64,000 bases of DNA from Cladopsammia gracilis (Eukaryota > Cnidaria > Anthozoa > Scleractinia > Dendrophylliidae), in contig JAJGOT010001024.1 of assembly GCA_022457155.1 (NCBI GenBank), forward strand, positions 37,185-101,184. The letters are read 5' to 3'. The notes beneath the pieces were generated by a model that was not told the DNA's origin, did not search any database, and worked only from the letters and a program-made list of their open reading frames with translations. This document shows, one piece after another, positions 30,339 to 42,120 of the stretch. The translations under genes and the position numbers were made by a program. How positions within the stretch are numbered: the stretch's first letter is position 1; every line of letters starts with the position of its first letter.

Positions 30339-33300
30339 CTAAAGAAATAACAAAATTACCACTGTTAATAATTTTTGTAGGTTAATTAAAATACAAGCTG
30401 CTGCCAGTCAAACCTTCCTGTGCGACCACTTTTCCAAAATATCAAAATTTCCCGTCAAATCACCAGTCGTAACGTCTCGTAAGCGACCGTGGCCACTTTT
30501 GGGTCTGATGGTTGGAAATTTTCTACTGTTTTTAATCTCCGATAAGCGACCACTTCACGCGATCCCGGCTCACTACGGGTGCGAAATGGGCAATGAGACG
30601 CCGTGCAGCCCTGATATAACAAAATTTGTTCTTAAATTAGGGACCGGTCAATAAGGAAGGGGGGGGGGGGGGGGAGCACAGAGATGGTGGGTCACCTCGT
30701 TTTCAGCCTTCCTAATGGGGTGGGTCAGGCTATTTTGAGCCTCACAAAGGGGTGGCTCATCATATTTTAAGCCTTTGTACATTGAAATACAGCAAACTCC
30801 CAAAACCTTCTGTTAGCCTAGGGGCATGAAAGTCCTTGCAAAATCTACATAAAACTTGCAGGGAAAGGCCATTTGAGCAAACAGAACCCTACAAGCTGAA
30901 TTTGTAAGTTTGCAGTATTACTTGTTACTCATGCGCAAAGTGGCATGAGGTAAGGTTTCGGCTCCGTTTTTCTTGTTATTATTTTTTGTGTCACGATTTT
31001 GCATGCAAAATTATGCGCGCATATTTTAAATTGTGCATTTCCGGTTCATAGCTTTGCCCTTTACATTTCCGGTTTAGTGACTTCCGGCTACTCTCACTTC
31101 CGGCAAAACATCGTTACTGAAGTGTCACAACAGCGTCTCCTACTCGTCTCCTACAAGTAATGTTCACGTCAGGTATATATTATTTTCACAAGAATGACTG
31201 GCTTCATTGTGGTACCGACACTTCTCCATGTCGGACGTCTTGTTATCTTGTTTAAAATATAAATTACTTCTTTTCTTATGGTACATTGAAATATAAGACA
31301 AATATTTCTTACGCATGCGCATGACAAACATTTTCCGTCATCTGGTCTTATTGGTGTGTAAGTCAGTCCTGTATTTCTCCCATCGAAGTGTACCTTTGCT
31401 TTTATACTCAGCATACAACATGACGCCGAATTTGTCGCGATTCTGAAAAACTAAGAGCTGTTTTTAATCAGAGTTCTTCCGAGGCAAAAATGCCAAACAT
31501 CGATCTCTCGCACTGGTAAGCATATTATCAATTTCTTCCCCTGTTTACTGCCGATTCTTTATTCGGAGCAGTCCTCGCTGCCTGTGGTGAGTAATTTCAA
31601 GAATTTTATAAAGAAAGAATAGAAACACGGCAAAACAGCGTCGTTACTTCAGCCCATCGGATTAAATAAACAAATTGGACTTGGGGACTGGACTTCTGTG
31701 GATTATGGACTGTGGAATGCGTGTCATAATAGAACGTTTTCCCGTAACCTGGTTTTAATATGAAAATGAGTTCTGTAACATGCTAATGAGCTTTTAAAAT
31801 TCTAATGCGGTGACTAAAAAACGAATACCGCCACTGCAATTTGTGTTGAAAAATTTCTTACTCAATGAAAACACAACTTTTATCATTTTTCACCTTTTTC
31901 AAACATTGAAAACTACTGAATCACAATCTCGTGAAAATTAAACCATCCGGCAAAAAATGAACTGTGTGACAAACATCTAGAATGTTGTTTGTTTCACTTT
32001 CTACTTTCTTTACACATACACCATGTTATAAACTGAAACCATCATTTTATCAAACGCTACTTAAACCAAGCTTTTATCACAAATCACTGTGCATGCAAAA
32101 AATTAAATTCTGGGTGGATGGTATAGAATCACACATCACTGAGCTTTCTACTGAGTGGTTTGTAATTTAACTATTTTCGCAAGATAATTTGTGGTTGAGT
32201 AGTCTCAAGGTTTGCAAAGGCAAAACAAATTTGAAAACTTGTCAAAATGATAAAACGTGTGGTTTGGTTGAGTAAAAAATGGTTTAATACAAAATGCAGC
32301 ATTATTTTCAAACAAATCACCGCATTAGACTGTTAAAAGCTCATTAGCATGTTACAGAATAATTATCATATTAAAACCAGGTTACGGGCATACGTTCTAT
32401 TAATGTCGATTTTTACTGACTTTATCGCTTTTTGTGGTTACTAGGTTACTGGTAACCACTATGTTGTCGTCCGACTTTCCGACGCGCGAAGTTGTGCCGA
32501 GTTCACCCGATTGCTGTACGATGAGACAGTTCTGATAGCTTCCAATTGGACGACTCGATTGTCAAAAATTATACAGTTCTGTTTGTACGTCCGCGCTTTG
32601 GATCCGTGGGAAAGGTAAACGAAGCTTTTTCGTTCTTTTTACTGCTTTACCAAGCACAGCTTTCACCAAATGTGGCCAAGTATTGTTTTCAAAGATTATT
32701 TTAGGTTTTTTCGTGGTTTGGAAAAAGGTTTTATAGTTAAAAATGGAGCTGTGAATCGAAGTGTTTGTTTGCAGACCATGAGCTATCCGAACTCATGATT
32801 CAAACGCCGCCAGCATTTCATTTCTGTACTTTTGACCATTCAGAACTGCATTTTTGATTAGCGAAAGCATTATGCGAATTATCTTTCCGGATAAGATTAG
32901 CATTCTATTGCACAGAAAAGTCGGCAATTTTAGAAAGCATAATAAAAATAGGTTGCTGAATTGAATTATTTTGTGATGTTTATTATATTTTCGCAGACGC
33001 TAGCCGCGGTTCCGCACCGTAATTAGGATACAATAAATCGCCAAGACTTCCAGAAGCAGAAAATCACTGAATTCTGATGCGTTTGGCTCTTTTAATCAAA
33101 GGAAAGACATTTTCATTCAAGGAAATATGAGTTTCATTAAAACGTTTTGACCTTTAGAAAAAATATTTTGGATTCATGATCGCACAGCGCGCGATCGAAT
33201 TACATTTCACACGCGATCGAATTACATTTTACACAAAATTTGCATGAAACGAAGCTTGGCTTTTAAAAACTAATATATGGCAAAATCAAAGCAGTTATTT

Positions 33301-36300
33301 AAGGAACTAGCTTTATAGAAGAATTTCATTTATTTGGTCTTGAAATCACAGGGTGTTTTTTCCATGATGCATCATGCAATATTTATTTTTAAAATGTTTC
33401 ACCAATTTATTGCACTCATCACAACAGTTTTGACATTATAAAAGCAGAATCTCCTGAATGCGATTACCTGTATTTTTTTTCATTACCTGTATATTTTGGG
33501 CTTCCAAAAATTAATTCAAAATCCGGGCGGAGGGGGAGGGGTCAAAAAATCTTGCCATCCGTCTGTGGGGGGGGGGGGGGGGTAGGTGGATTCTTTTTGG
33601 AATAACCCAATGTAATGCAACTGATAATTCACGGTTTGGGAAGTATTAGACTAGTGTGGGTTTGATCAGGAATCAATGAGTGATGGTACAATGTGTGTCA
33701 CGCAAAATTCGTTGAGGGGGGAGGGGTGCGTGACCCGTTTAAAATAAACGGTAAAACGTTCTTACGCAAGCGCATGAGTATAGGCTACTGGTTAGCCTCT
33801 TGTTTTTTAAGGTTTCAAGTAATTTGAGACCCAATCGCACAACATGCAAGTTTCAAAAGATATTGTATTTGGGGAACTTCATCAAAGAAGCAAAATTATT
33901 AGCTATTGTCTTCTGCTATTCTGATTGGTTAAGCACGAACATTTCCTAAAATTTATTTGACGCAAATGGATTTTCTTTATTTTTATAATGAAATATAATT
34001 ATGAACCATCAGATCCTCCTCTATTCTTGAAACCAAAGATATTCTATGTGGGAAAGAGCCAATGCCGCAGAACAATGAAGTTTACTATAGTTCTTATGTG
34101 GAGCATTACTTAAAAGAGGATATGGACAAAAAACATGATGTGTTATCGTGTTCTGGGGGGTGGGTCATGTTATTGTCAGCCGATATCCTGGGGTGGGTCA
34201 GCAGAATTTATGCCCACATAAGGGGGTGGGTCATGCATTTTTGGGCCACCACTTTTCCAGCTGCTCCGGCCCACCCCCCCTATACTTATTGACCGGTCCC
34301 TTAGTTTTAGAGATTTGGTGGGGGTCTTAGATCTTAGTTTTAGAGATTTGGTGGGGTCTTAGGTCTTAGTTTTTAAGATTTGGTGGGGGTCTTAGGTCTT
34401 AGTTTTTGAGATTTGGAGGGGGTCTTAGGTCTTAGTTTTTTAGATTTGGTGGGGGCTTAGAATAGATCGTTTTCACTCACGTGATCAAAATCTTAGCAAC
34501 CCGGTGGAAGTTTCAATACTCCATATTGATCTCATCAGTTGCCGGTATTTTATGATTTCTATCTAGTTTAGTGCAGTGCAGCTCATAAGTTTCGTGGATG
34601 GAAAACCCCACACATTGTGTGCAAAACTTTTGCATGATTAATTTGTTGAACGGCGGAATAACAGCCAATCAGAGTCGAAAAATGTGCTTGAAACATTGCA
34701 TTCAATCAGAACAGATAAATTATTCATTTGGACCAGAGGTGCTGGACTCATGAATCCTCCTTTGCAGCTCAGAAAACAGACTTTTGCATACAAACTGATG
34801 TCAGAACCTAGAATTTCGTAATGAACTCCCACCCAGCCTTGGACGATTTTTAAAGGAGAAATTGCATAACTTTCAGCACTTGTAAAATCGCCAATTTTAA
34901 TCCCAGATATCTCTATCTTTAATAGAGTGTTTTCACTCACGTGGTCTGCAGCTATGCTAATTTATTTGAACAAAACAAAGTGTTTGCATTAGAAAAGAGT
35001 TCAATCCCCACAGGATTAGCTTGGGACACCAATATGGCCGCCGTTTTATCATTTTGGGACACCAACATGGCCGCCGTGATGTCATGTGAAAACACTCTAT
35101 AGCAGTTATGTATTATAAAACTGAATAGAACAATTCTTGCTACATAAACTCGTTAAATTAGTGTCAAAAATTAAAAGTTGAATTTCATTTTCTGCTTAAA
35201 AATTTACATGATAATGATAAACCACCATTGATAGTGGACTTTCCCTTCTATACTTTAGCATGCAGAAATGAGATACTTACCATTTCCAAGATGATTGGCG
35301 GCTCCTTTGAGACAAAGGCCAGAGAAGCGTCCCTTGCTAATGGGCTCATTGCTTTAATAAAATGCTTATCATCACATACTTCTTCTTTAAGCAAAGTCCA
35401 GGGGATTTTTGGAAGGAAAATGGGCATCTTTTGGCTTTCAATGGCCTCCCCACTGGCAAGATGAGTAAGAACTTTTCTGTAAATGCTTTGTTCTTGAGGG
35501 GTTTCATAGTCCCGAGAATCTGAATGCAGGTATTCGATCATCGACGATTTTTTGGTTGTCTTAAACTTCTTGAAAAGATCTGTAAAGCTCATGGCTGTAT
35601 TCTGTTTCTCTTCCAGATAAGAAACGAACTCCTGAACATCCTTCATATTATACCCCAAATACTCAAGAACTTCCTTTTTCTCCTCTTCAAGGACAGCAAA
35701 CTTCAATTTCTTTAATTCCTGAAGGGGCAAATGGAAAAGATGAACAAACATTGTTTCTTTGTCCCACGCTCATGACATACGAATTGATAACTTTAACCCT
35801 TTGACTCCCAGAGTCAATTATGGAGACATGTCATGTAGTTCTAACTTTTGAGTCTGTGGACAAAATCCTATGGTGTGACTATTCAAATGAAACCTCTTTG
35901 GCAGTACTTTTGCATGGTATCATTTGTTCTAACTTTTGAGTCTGTGGATGAAATCCTAAAGTGTGACCATTCAAATGAAAGCTACTGAGCAGTACTTTCC
36001 TGTGGTACTGTTTATTATGCTGTACAAGGTGGTTCTAACTTTTGATGAAATCCTATGATGTGACCATTCAAATGAAACCTCTTTGGCAGTACTTTTGCAT
36101 GGTACCATTTGTTTTTTAATATTTTACAAAATGAAATTGGGATTTTTCTTGAATTTTGACTTTTGGCACTCTTGGGAGTGAAAGGGTTAACAGATCACTG
36201 ACTTTCATTTATTTGTCTCCTTCCAGAGAAACCGAAATAATCATAAAAAAAACAATACTCTATTACAATGTGATTTTTTTGACTTGCCAAATTTTCGGTT

Positions 36301-39300
36301 TTATTTAAAAACCTTTCTTAGGGCAACTGACATGGAAACTTTGGAAAACAAACAGAGTAAACGTTTACATACAGATAAAAAAAGTTGGCATGAGATGTTA
36401 TACACATACAAGAGAATGGAAATAACACGAGATAAAAAGTAACAACAGCAATAGACAAACACATTCAAGACAAGAACAGAAAGAGCGTGTGCAAAAGTCA
36501 GCAACCAATATGTATCATGAGAGCCACTTTACTTCCTCTGCAAACAGAAAAATCATCAACATTATTATTAAGACCTGATGGACTAAGAAATTTAAGTCTG
36601 TAAGTCCATTGGGCTCCCCTTTCTCTGAATGAAAGCATTTTCTATCTTCAATCTAACATGCCTACAAAATCCAGGAGATGCAGTCTTCAAGGAGTATGGT
36701 GTACACAAAGTAGGACCTCTTTGCAAGCAGTTCTAGTTTGATAAAGACCACGATCTTGCTCAGTGGCACAAAGTCAAGTACCAGATGTCATTGTGGAAGG
36801 TACCCTCCACCATTCTGAGAGGAAAGGACGATATGTCACCAACTGAGTTCATCCTCTCATCATGCATGTATTAACTTCTCCACATTGTGGCTGCTGCCCA
36901 GATTTGCCTGACCCAGCTTACACACTGTATGTCAAATGCAGCAGTAGAGAGGGTGAAAAAAAGGCTGAGAAGTTTCCTCAAGAACGATATGTTGGCCCTG
37001 TCTTCTGCATGTTTCACTGAACGGTCCTTCCCACCAGTCTGAGCGAAAATCCTTTCACGCATTAAAACAGAACAAAAGGAGTTATATGTGGTAAGGAGGG
37101 TGACAAAATTACGATCACACCATGCGAGATGACGTGTGATGGGTAAGAATCACAATGCTTCTCATGGGCTGTCCGACTAACATGATGCAAACACTACTCA
37201 GCTATATAAACAGTCATTCTGCAACTAAAAAAAACAACTGATCTGCTCTCACTCACTGAGCACTGAATGCAACTAACGAAGGAAACCACTTAAGTTTCTG
37301 AAACCGGTCTTGCTAATAAAGTTCTTTTCAGAACATAATGGGGGACAGCCATTCATGCAGAAATAAAAATGGCCAGCCAACCATCCTGAATCTTCATAAC
37401 TGATTCTCACAAACCTATAGCTGGCTCCATACAACCTGCAACCTTAAAAGGACACCCCATTATGGGGCCTTGCTCATTTCCTAGAGTTCCGGTTGTTGCT
37501 TGCCGGAAGGTCAATAATCTCTCCAAACGACTTTCTAGCCTGAGGGATTAGAGTTAATGACAGGACAATTTATCTCTCCAAATGACTTTAAGTCTGAGGG
37601 TTTAAATTCCTGAACTGAATACTGTCAGAATGATAGTGTTATATACGGTAAGGAGAGTGACAATAAATTATTACAAACAAAACAGATGCTCCCAAAGGTT
37701 GGAGGATCAGACCATGAAGGCAGTCTCTACCACCCAGCTGCAAAGGTTTGCATTGGTGTTGAAGTTGAACTTGCAGATGACCTTCAAACTTCTGAAGCCG
37801 TGGAAGACAGTGAAGTATTTTTGGAGTATGAGCTTCATCGTCTTGTCCAGGTTACAGCCCAACCAGTTACTAGTGATTGTGAGTTATGTCATGATGCACT
37901 GGATGCTATTGGATATTGTAGATGTGGAATCTGGAATCTGGTGTAGATTCTGACTTTGAGTTTGATGTGGAGGATGACAAGTAATGTTTTCAGCTGCCAA
38001 AACTCACTGTTTTAATTGCCACAAAAGTTTATTCCTTAAAACGACAGAGGAAGAGCTGCTGTTTCTTTGGACACAGTCTTAATGATAAAAGCCATGTGCC
38101 AGGTAGTGGTTTTTGTTTGTTATTTATGGAAAGCCACTATTAAATAAAACCAACAATTTGGCATGTCTGAAATCCAGTGTCTTTTTATGATGATTATGTG
38201 CTAAATCTGGTAAAGCATGATACGAAACAGCCTCGGATTAAAGGCCCCCACAAGCAAGGAAACACTGTTCCCTAAAATAATGTTTCCCCATCAAACATTG
38301 TGGTGGAAACAAAATTTGTTTCTGAAAAACAAAAATGTTTCTGAAATTTTTAAGAAACATTTGGTTTCCACAAATATTGCTTGTGTGTGCAAATGTGGAA
38401 CCAGTTTGAGTAACAGCATTTCCCAAAAACGTTTCCTCAATTGCAACGCTTTATGGGTAATTTCTGCATAAACCTATTTAACTACAAAATACTAGTACCT
38501 ACTTTTTCAAACTCTTCCTTGGTGACATCTTTATCGGGCGAGAGAATAAACATATTTTGCACTAGAGACTCTGAAGATACAAAATTATTGTTGAACAATT
38601 TCTTCAGGCCATGTCTTGAAGCTGCAGCCACAATTAACCAATCCTAGAAATAAAATAAAAATTATTGACCTACATGTAACAGCAACATAATGCATTATTT
38701 TAGTATTTTCCAGAGTGAAATTTTCATAAACTGTCAATAGTTAAACAAGATAGTCTGGTATAAAAGGGGCCTGGTCAGGCCATTCTCACACCCATTTGTC
38801 AATCAACCATCAAAGCCGAATTACCGACAAACAACCTGCGCTTTTTCTACATGTAGGAGTGTTACTGATAAAATTCGTTTAATTTTTGCTAAGAATGTTT
38901 TGTTATAACATTAACAAATTATATCTTATTTTGGTTAATGATATATTTTGGTTTCATGAGATTTTGAAGCATGTTCAGTTTGCAGTACGCTTGACTCCAT
39001 AATGTGTCACGGCTGCAAGGGAACAAATTTGCATTTCGCACCCGAAAGGTGTGAAATGTGGGAGGTGCCATCCCTTTTGTAGCGGAACTTCTTGTTTAAA
39101 AATTGTTACACCAGTGTCTAGTCCAGGGTTTGTTTAGCCTGCAAGAGCATCTGTTTCTTGAGGTTCCTTTTTCACCTGCCAAGAAAAACCATCTGCAAAA
39201 TGAAGCTGGCAAATGATTTCTGCGATGACAAAGTTTGTTCTGTGTCTGACCAATTAATTTTCAAATTAGAACCAGTAAGCACACAGATCCTGCTTGCGGC

Positions 39301-40450
39301 AGGTGATAACATCCTGTACACATGTGCAAGGACAAAAGGACTGCATAAAGGCGTGCAAGGAAAGCTTCCGGTACCCAAGTACATGCACAGCAAGCAATGA
39401 AAATAAATGTTTCCTTGTTTTCTGTGCGAAGCAATAGTATCAAATGGACAAAAGTATTTGGGAAAATTACTATTAATATGACATTTTTAAATCTTTCCCT
39501 TAACTCATTTACACCTAGACCAGCCAAAACCCCCCATGGGGGGGGGGAAGGAGGGGGGGGGGCATGGACCTTGTAACACTTGTGATGTCCTTACTTGTCA
39601 CACCAGGAGATGGTTTTGATAATCAGCTAATAAAATAGGAAAAAGGCTTCCAAAGCATGCCTAAATGAGCATGATGGCATATTAAACTGGGCAAAAGGAA
39701 CAGACAAAAACACAACCTGCAATGTTCTTGCATAGTAAAATGTGAATAGTTTGCCTCAAAACTAAGGATTTTTTTATACCATAAGACTTGTCTTGAGCAG
39801 TGTAAACTGTCAACAAAATGTTCAACATACCGATCCATCACCTTTCCTGATTTCTTTAAAAATGTGATGCAGCACACGATATTCACGGCTTTCAGCTGAA
39901 GGTAACCGCTGAATGTTATCCAATAACAGGGTTGTCCTTTCCTTGTTCAAATACCTACGAAGTAAAATGTCCACATCTTCACTAGGAATCATGTCTGGGC
40001 TTACCTGCAAGAGATTACATTGAACATATTAAGCAACGCATCCATCAAACTTTTGGAGTTTAAAGGGACAGTGTTAATGAAATTACGTTTTCCTTCCTTC
40101 AATGTGCCAAAATCCACAAAGTATACGTGTACAACTAAATTAGATAAAAATTCTACAGAGCAAAACAGAACAAGTGTTTTGGGGAAGAAGTGCAAGATTA
40201 CAAGGACAACCACTTGCTTGATGAAAATGGTATCAACTTACCTGTAGATTGCAGGGAACAAAAACAAATACGTCAAGCCTATACTGTTCAAACTGCTTAT
40301 ACTTACATAGTGTTTTACAAGAGTGTCCCTAACTTCTGGTGTCTTCTGCAGCTTATAGAGCCTTTGTAGCAGATATGATTTTCCAACTCCCTTAGCCCCT
40401 GTCAATAAGACATTAATCAATGGCACGTGATTGCATTGTAGAACAGACAT
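29811..40450 (-). CDS. Five-exon P-loop NTPase with nuclease-like C-terminus (Crinkler/RHS-like candidate)
   Basis: Exons by canonical sites: 40450-40307, 40004-39831, 38643-38503, 35718-35281 and 30338-29811. All junctions are phase 0 and sum to 1425 nt (474 residues). Donors are T|GTAAGT, G|GTATGT, A|GTAGGT and G|GTAAGT; acceptors are TTGCAG, TTTCTAG, CCCTTCAG and TTCTTTAG. Exon 1 has Walker A GAKGVGKS at about residues 19-26. Exon 2 has a Walker B-like TTLLLDNIQ. Exon 3 (WLIVAAASRHGLKKLF, then PDKDVTKEEFEK) fits the post-Walker B segment of STAND-type or Crinkler NTPases. Exon 5 carries a restriction-nuclease-like pattern. The ATG at 40450 follows a stop in the same frame; more 5' exons could exist. 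The introns hold many transposons, including a 3.7-kb element. Family assignment is inference; the exon model is strong. Confidence 0.7.
31035..31105. promoter_or_regulatory. Cluster of four ETS-type TTCCGG sites
   Basis: TTTCCGG, TTTCCGG, CTTCCGG and CTTCCGG within 65 bp. Such clusters are common in animal core promoters. About 400 bases downstream on plus is a short possible first coding exon (ATG at 31489, then MPNIDLSHW and a GTAAGC donor). Function is inferred. Confidence 0.35.
31722..32410. repeat. Large foldback unit nested in the 3.66-kb element
   Basis: The left block (TAACCTGGTTTTAATATGA, TCTGTAACATGCTAATGAGC and AATGCGGTG) is repeated inverted at 32322-32410. Inner segments (AAATTTCTTACTCAATGA; ATGATAAAA) are also mirrored. 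The unit could fold nearly end to end. Short frames inside are not genes. Confidence 0.8.
32411..34140. other. Interior of the 3.66-kb element, no gene recognised
   Basis: It contains a G-run at 33567-33582 and a duplicated GCGATCGAATTACATTT pair near 33190-33230. No transposase-like frame is visible. Confidence 0.4.
34301..34460. repeat. 37-bp tandem repeat, about 4.5 copies
   Basis: Unit TCTTAGGTCTTAGTTTTTGA followed by GATTTGGTGGGGG. It starts at the right target duplication of the 3.66-kb element. Confidence 0.9.
34923..35099. mobile_element. 177-bp MITE with TAGAGTGTTTTCAC ends
   Basis: Begins TAGAGTGTTTTCACTCACGT and ends ATGTGAAAACACTCTA. It contains two ATGGCCGCCGT units. A related left end (GTTTTCACTCACGTGATC) lies at about 34469, so a second family member or longer version abuts. 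Confidence 0.8.
35281..35718 (-). CDS. Fourth exon of the NTPase gene
   Basis: 146 codons bounded by acceptor CCCCTTCAG (35719) and donor ATG|GTAAGT (35280). It encodes a helical linker (LKKLKFAVLEEEKKEVLEYL, then FVSYLEEKQN), probably the winged-helix or helical portion between NTPase and nuclease-like domains. No catalytic motif. Phase 0 on both sides, so it could be skipped without a frameshift. Confidence 0.7.
35797..36186. mobile_element. TTAA MITE with CCCTTTGACTCCCA ends
   Basis: CCCTTTGACTCCCA at the left and TGGGAGTGAAAGGG at the right, with TTAA at 35793-35796 and 36187-36190. The interior is three diverged copies of a unit of about 100 bp containing GTGACCATTCAAATGAAA. It lies in the intron between exons 3 and 4 of the NTPase gene. 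Confidence 0.88.
36190..38500. other. Intronic sequence (NTPase gene intron 3)
   Basis: No further exon recognised. A plus frame at 37686-37946 includes SDCELCHDALDAIGYCRC, but it ends quickly and has no known domain. A segment at 38220-38470 repeats AATGTTTCTGA-type words. Confidence 0.4.
38644..39830. other. Intronic sequence (NTPase gene intron 2)
   Basis: Holds G-runs at 39539-39563 next to CCAAAACCCCCCATGG, probably a degraded MITE. No exon seen. Confidence 0.4.
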
Positions 40451-40519
40451 TAAAAAATTAATAGGTAATACAATCGAGCCCTAGTCTGCGGTGTTTTCAA
40501 TCCAGGTCTAGAAAAAAAT

Positions 40520-41580
40520 CACAAAGGGTACAATCATTTAAGCGATGCTGGAATTTTTCCTGCATCAAATGATAATGAAAAGCTGGTTGTTCAATCTTTG
40601 AATAGAAAACAAAAGGAGTTTTTTTTTTATCACGTGTTGCACTCTGTTAAAATAAATGATGAAGAGCAACTGACACTATTTCTAAGTGGTGGTGCTGGTG
40701 TAGGGAAGACAACAGTAACACATTGTTTATATGAAGCTCTTGTTAGCTATTTTGATAGTAAACCAGGTGAAAATCCAGACAAAATTAAAGTGTTAAAAGT
40801 TGCCCCAACTAGCAAGGCAAGTTACATTATTTGAGGAAATATGATTTACAGAGTCTTCAGGGTTCCAGTGAATGGTGGGTTTCAATTTTCTAAGCTTCAG
40901 TGTGACGATTTGAATACTAAGGGAGAGCTAAGAGCTAAGGAGCTAAGGAAGAGCTAAGAGCTAAGGAAACTACAGGTTATGTTTATTGATGAGATTTCAA
41001 TGGTAGGAAGTCGATATAATAATTTCCTAAATTTGCGGTTGCAAGAAATTATGGGTAGTACAAAAATATTTGGAGGTGTATCAATTATAACTGTCAGAGA
41101 TCTTTTTCAGTTAAAACCAGTTTTTGATAAGTGGATTAGTTTTTAAACTCTGATGAAGGTTATGGACCTTTAGTTTGAATATCTGGCAAAATTACTTCAA
41201 GATGTTTGAACTGACTGAAATCATGAGACAAAAAGATGACAGAAGTTTTGCTGAACTTTTAAATCACATTAGAGAAGGTATTATCATACAGATGAAGATG
41301 TTGATGTGTTGAAAACAAGAGTTTGTAATTGTGTTTGCAAAATGAGTCATTGTTTAATAAAGATTCACTCATATAGTTTCACAAATGACAGTGTGACTGC
41401 TTATGATATCAATTTTGTGAACTCACTGTGTGATAAAGTGTACATGTTCAGACATAATGACAGCATTGCATAATTGCAAAAACTTACAGGAGATAGCCCA
41501 GAGGATACTTTGATTACTTGAATTGGGCTGAAATCATCTTGTAAAGTAAATAAACATTTAAAAATTACATTTACTGTACT
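40520..41580 (+). pseudogene. Helitron PIF1-like helicase fragment
   Basis: Plus-strand translation gives LNRKQKEFFFYHVLHSVK, Walker A SGGAGVGKTTVTHCLYEAL, Walker B QVMFIDEISMVGSR, then GGVSIITVRDLFQLKPVFDK. Later blocks (ELLNHIREG, HTDEDVDVLKTR, FVNSLCDKVYMFRHND) are broken by stops and frameshifts. This is the SF1 helicase domain of a Helitron Rep-helicase protein. The Rep (HUH) part and the Helitron ends were not found. It begins only about 75 bases beyond the first visible exon of the NTPase gene, in opposite orientation. Confidence 0.85.
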
Positions 41581-41992
41581 GCAGCATTCTCCCAAGTCTC
41601 GAAAAATCCATTTCAATTCCCCATTTTGGTACTGAAGCACTCAAAATGTGAAAGATCATTCCATCACATTCAAGAATTTGATATCCACATTTCCAGAGTA
41701 TTCTTTGGTGCTTTATCTTTCCATTTTGAACTCCAAAAAGGTATACGTGGAATGACAGAAGAGAGAAACAACATTTGATCTTGACAGGACCCTGAAACAC
41801 TCTGACTATTCTCAGCTACAATGGTATGCTTGCTGTCATCTGAAACTCCCAAGTGATTTCAGACTATATCGTTTGAGCCCTCACGTGCTAATCTCCTGTG
41901 CTCCCATTGGTTATGAGCGTGATCCATTGTTACATTACTAACATCGGAAATTTCAGCCTGATAGCTAATGCGTATACAGCTATTTCAATTAA

Positions 41993-42116
41993 CATTGTCG
42001 GATGAAAGCTCAAAGCCAAGACCACAAGGTAGTATTGGGTAGCTGTAAATAGCCATTGCATAAGAATCCCATACTACCTTGCGGTCTTAGCTTTTCGCCT
42101 TTTTCATGCGACAATG
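41993..42116. mobile_element. Foldback TTAA MITE
   Basis: CATTGTCGGATGAAAGC ... AAGACCACAAGGTAGTA is mirrored by TACTACCTTGCGGTCTTAGC ... CATGCGACAATG, with TTAA at both flanks (41989-41992, 42117-42120). 124 bp, hairpin-forming. Confidence 0.85.
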
Positions 42117-42120
42117 TTAA

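Larger units (their letters stand above)
30640..34300. mobile_element. 3.66-kb DNA transposon with GGGACCGGTCAATAAG ends
   Basis: A perfect 16-bp TIR GGGACCGGTCAATAAG at both ends, each followed by a G-run and GGTGGGTCA repeats (30690-30770; 34150-34250 in reverse). A 3-bp TTA flanks both ends (30637-30639, 34301-34303). It lies in the intron between exons 4 and 5 of the NTPase gene. No transposase was recognised. Contents include a CTTCCGG cluster and a long foldback unit (listed separately). It is probably non-autonomous. Confidence 0.78.

Noticed and set aside
30640..34300. Autonomous transposon
   Set aside because: The interior shows foldbacks and short frames but no transposase-like ORF on either strand.
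37686..37946. A plus frame with a CELCHDALDAIGYCRC segment suggesting a zinc motif
   Set aside because: Too short, with no flanking splice structure and no family recognised. Left as intronic sequence of the NTPase gene.
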